5,860 bases of DNA from Nitriliruptor sp040882075 (lineage in GTDB: Bacteria; Actinomycetota; Nitriliruptoria; Nitriliruptorales; Nitriliruptoraceae). Positions within the stretch are counted from its first letter, which is position 1; every line of letters begins with the position of its first letter. Of the stretch, positions 3,909 to 5,860 are shown piece after piece. The notes under the pieces are model-generated. The model saw only the letters and a program-made list of their open reading frames with translations, ran no database searches and was not told the DNA's origin. The stretch covers positions 1-5,860 of the forward strand of contig NZ_JBBEBZ010000052.1 in assembly GCF_040882075.1 (NCBI RefSeq), read 5' to 3'. Position numbers and translations under genes: made by a program.

Positions 3909-5860
3909 CTAGCTCAGCAGACCTGCGAGCTCGGCTGGCGTCGTGACGGGACGTTCGCAGGCCAGGTCCCTGCAGACGTAGGCAGCAGGTCCGCCGTCGA
4001 CCTCTCCGCGGGCGGCCAGGACCGGCACGCGGTCCCCGTGGTCCGGGTCCGCGACCACGATCACCACACCGGGACGCGGGACCCGGGACGCCTCGTCCAC
4101 CAGGGCCTGCCGGGTCGGACCGGGCCGGCCGACGATCGCGATCTCCTGGGTGCCGGCCGCCAGCGCCTCGAGCTGGCGCAGCAGCCACCCGTACCCGGTG
4201 GGCATCCGACCCGCGGCCGACACCATGCTGCGGATGCCCCGCTCGGCGCGATCCCGCCACGTCAGGTCGCCGGACAGGCCGGCGAGCTGGAGGCACGCCT
4301 CGACCATCACCGACGTGCCGGCGGGGGTCGCGTTGTCCCAGGAGTCCTTCGGCCGCGTGTAGAGGTCGTCGGCCCCCTCCGCGGTCTGGAACCACCCGCC
4401 GTCGGTGGCGTCGACGAAGCGGGCATCGGCGTCGGTGGCCAGCGCGATCGCGCGGTCGTACCACCGGCCGACCCCCGTCGCGCCGAGCACCTCGAGGTCA
4501 GCGAGCGCCAGGGCAGCGACGTCCTCGAGGAAGGCCGGGATGCGAGCGACGCGCTCGCCGTCGACCAGCGACGAGGTGTGCTGGAGCGCACCGTCGACGA
4601 CGTGGACCTCGTGGAGCCGGTCGAGGCAGGTTGCGGCAGCTTCCACCCAGGACGGCTCGTCGAGCAGCCGTCCGGCACGTGCCAGCCCGAGCGCCGCGAG
4701 CGCGTTCCAGCTGGTGAGCACCTTGTCGTCGACACCGGGTGGGATCCGCTGCGCCCGGTGCGCCAGCAGATCGCGACGGACTGCATCCCACGCCCGGTCG
4801 AAGGCGTCCGGGTCCTCGCCGAACTGACCGGCGAAGGTCACACGGTCGACCGGCTCGTGGAGGATGTTGGTGCCCTCCCAGTTCCCGCCCGGCGAGACGC
4901 CGAGGAAGCTCGTCCACCGTTCGACGTCGTGTCCGTGGCGTTCGAGCACGGCCGTGAGCTCGTCGTAGGGCCAGACGAAGTAGCGGCCCTCGACGCCCTC
5001 CGAGTCGGCGTCGGTCGCGGCCACGAACACGCCGTCGTCGGTGCGGAGCTCGGTGAGCAGGTAGTGGGCCGTCGAGCGCGCCACTCGGGCCAGTTCGACG
5101 CGGGCGTCGCCGTCGGTGAGTGTCGCGGCTTCGGCGTAGGCCGGCAGGAGGAGGGCGTTGTCGTAGAGCATCTTCTCGAAGTGCGGGACCAGCCACGCCG
5201 CGTCGGTCGCGTAGCGGGCGAACCCGCCGGCGAGCTGGTCGTGGATGCCACCGCGCGCCATCGCCGTGAGGGCCTGGACGGCGGCCTGGAGCGGCGGTCC
5301 CTCCCCCGTCCGGGCGTGCCGGTGCAGCAGCCAGCTGATCGTCATGGCCTGCGGGAACTTCGGCGCACGCCCGAACCCACCGAGTCGCCGGTCCCACGCA
5401 GCGGACAGCACGCCGTCGGCAGCTTCGTCGGTCACGCCGAGGTCGATGGCGTCGGCGACCTCGACGTCGCGGTGTTCGGCGAGCCGGGCGGTGATGGTCG
5501 CCGCGGAGCCGAGGACCTTCTCGCGCTGCTCGTGCCAGGCCCCGGACACCGCGTCGAGGACCTCGGGGAAGGAAGGCATGCCCTGGCGCGGCTCGCGCGG
5601 GAAGTAGGTCCCCGCGTGGAACGGCTGCCCGCCCGGGGTCAACCAGACACTCATCGGCCACCCACCGTGACCGGTCATCGCCTGCGTGACCGCCATGTGG
5701 ACCGCGTCCACGTCCGGACGCTCCTCGCGGTCGACCTTGACGTTGACGAACGCCGCGTTCATCTGCGCGGCGACCTCGTCGTCCTCGAAGGACTCGTGCG
5801 CCATGACGTGGCACCAGGGTTCGGTCTCCAGTGGCAACTCGAGTACCCCACGGAAAGGAA
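3909..5860 (-). CDS. DUF255 / YyaL-type thioredoxin-domain protein, 5' end missing, frame interrupted
   Basis: This belongs to the family of bacterial YyaL and animal SPATA20: an N-terminal thioredoxin-like domain (DUF255) followed by an (alpha/alpha)6-barrel like that of glycosidases and N-acylglucosamine epimerases. Its biochemical role is unsettled. Numbered from a TTG at 5837, landmarks are WCHVMAHESFEDDEV (8-22), VDREERPDVD (35-44), GHGGWPMSVWLTPGG (56-70), GTYFP (76-80), GRAPKFPQ (156-163), GGIHDQLAGGFARY (196-209) and LVPHFEKMLYDNALL (216-230). Further on come DDKVLTSWNALAALGLARAGR and PKDSWDNATPAGTSVM, and near the end AYVCRDLACERPVT. All are family signatures, and the body has no further frameshift. 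Family members run about 650-700 residues; roughly the first 35-45 are outside the window. The conserved FLSVGYSSCHW (5860-5828) is present but in another frame, because 14 extra bases separate it from WCHVM. The TTG at 5837 is therefore an artefact of this frame, not a credible native start. The stop is the TAG at 3911-3909. The hydrolase gene follows after 66 bp. Confidence 0.9.
   Translation of the reverse strand, partial: PFRGVLELPLETEPWCHVMAHESFEDDEVAAQMNAAFVNVKVDREERPDVDAVHMAVTQAMTGHGGWPMSVWLTPGGQPFHAGTYFPREPRQGMPSFPEVLDAVSGAWHEQREKVLGSAATITARLAEHRDVEVADAIDLGVTDEAADGVLSAAWDRRLGGFGRAPKFPQAMTISWLLHRHARTGEGPPLQAAVQALTAMARGGIHDQLAGGFARYATDAAWLVPHFEKMLYDNALLLPAYAEAATLTDGDARVELARVARSTAHYLLTELRTDDGVFVAATDADSEGVEGRYFVWPYDELTAVLERHGHDVERWTSFLGVSPGGNWEGTNILHEPVDRVTFAGQFGEDPDAFDRAWDAVRRDLLAHRAQRIPPGVDDKVLTSWNALAALGLARAGRLLDEPSWVEAAATCLDRLHEVHVVDGALQHTSSLVDGERVARIPAFLEDVAALALADLEVLGATGVGRWYDRAIALATDADARFVDATDGGWFQTAEGADDLYTRPKDSWDNATPAGTSVMVEACLQLAGLSGDLTWRDRAERGIRSMVSAAGRMPTGYGWLLRQLEALAAGTQEIAIVGRPGPTRQALVDEASRVPRPGVVIVVADPDHGDRVPVLAARGEVDGGPAAYVCRDLACERPVTTPAELAGLLS
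5814..5827 (-). other. 14-nt insertion in the CHWC-coding region of the DUF255 gene
   Basis: On the minus strand the family consensus would read TGC CAC TGG TGC CAC GTC ATG (C-H-W-C-H-V-M). The window instead reads TGCCACTGG, then AGACCGAACCCTGG, then TGCCACGTCATG. The 14 extra bases shift the frame (14 is not a multiple of 3) and split the two cysteines. A CTGG precedes the insert and another ends it, so it can equally be described as ten bases plus a 4-bp repeat. It may be a true mutation or an assembly or read error, since it lies within 50 bp of the window end. Confidence 0.75.

Noticed and set aside
3145..3912. A 255-codon plus-strand open frame opposite the hydrolase, and similar frames nearby
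   Set aside because: They are antisense to a hydrolase with a complete catalytic triad; their composition is low-complexity Ser/Arg/Pro-rich.
4498..5814. A 438-codon minus-strand open frame overlapping the DUF255 gene in another frame
   Set aside because: The product is Arg/Pro/Gly-rich and shows no motif, whereas the overlapping frame carries all DUF255 family signatures. It is a shadow of GC-rich coding sequence.

Overview
The window is a very GC-rich stretch of bacterial chromosome (roughly 70% G+C by eye), with GTG and TTG starts beside ATG and long spurious open frames opposite the real genes. Together with the style of the large TPR protein, this points to an actinobacterium (Actinomycetota). 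I cannot place it more precisely. Both ends cut through genes, so this may be a contig or an arbitrary slice.

Left to right: (1) At the left edge, on the minus strand, are the first 18 codons of a VapB/FitA-like antitoxin. It is too short to appear as an open frame of normal length. Directly in front of it lies a perfect 6-bp inverted repeat overlapping an extended -10 box, placed so that the transcript would be leaderless or nearly so. (2) Next, on the minus strand (155-2248), is a 697-aa TPR-rich regulator-like protein. It ends in a conserved but poorly characterised C-terminal module and is followed by a strong hairpin. (3) A 221-bp divergent intergenic region (2249-2469) separates it from (4) a plus-strand 120-aa single-domain cupin (2470-2832). 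(5) Convergent to the cupin, with only 20 bp between them, is an alpha/beta-hydrolase (2853-3842, minus). (6) Upstream of the hydrolase on the same strand, with a 66-bp gap, is a DUF255/YyaL-type thioredoxin-domain protein (3909 to the right edge), whose first few dozen codons lie outside the window.

The DUF255 gene and the hydrolase could form one transcription unit, read right to left. The TPR protein and the cupin form a divergent pair, an arrangement often seen when a regulator controls its neighbour; that role is inference here.

The two least obvious observations are at the ends. At the right end, the family motif Cys-His-Trp-Cys of the DUF255 protein is interrupted by 14 extra bases. 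These put the preceding conserved residues (FLSVGYSSCHW) and the rest of the protein in different frames, which means either a real disruption or an assembly error. At the left end is the start of a toxin-antitoxin operon with its probable autoregulatory site. I found no RNA gene, CRISPR array, insertion sequence or replication origin.
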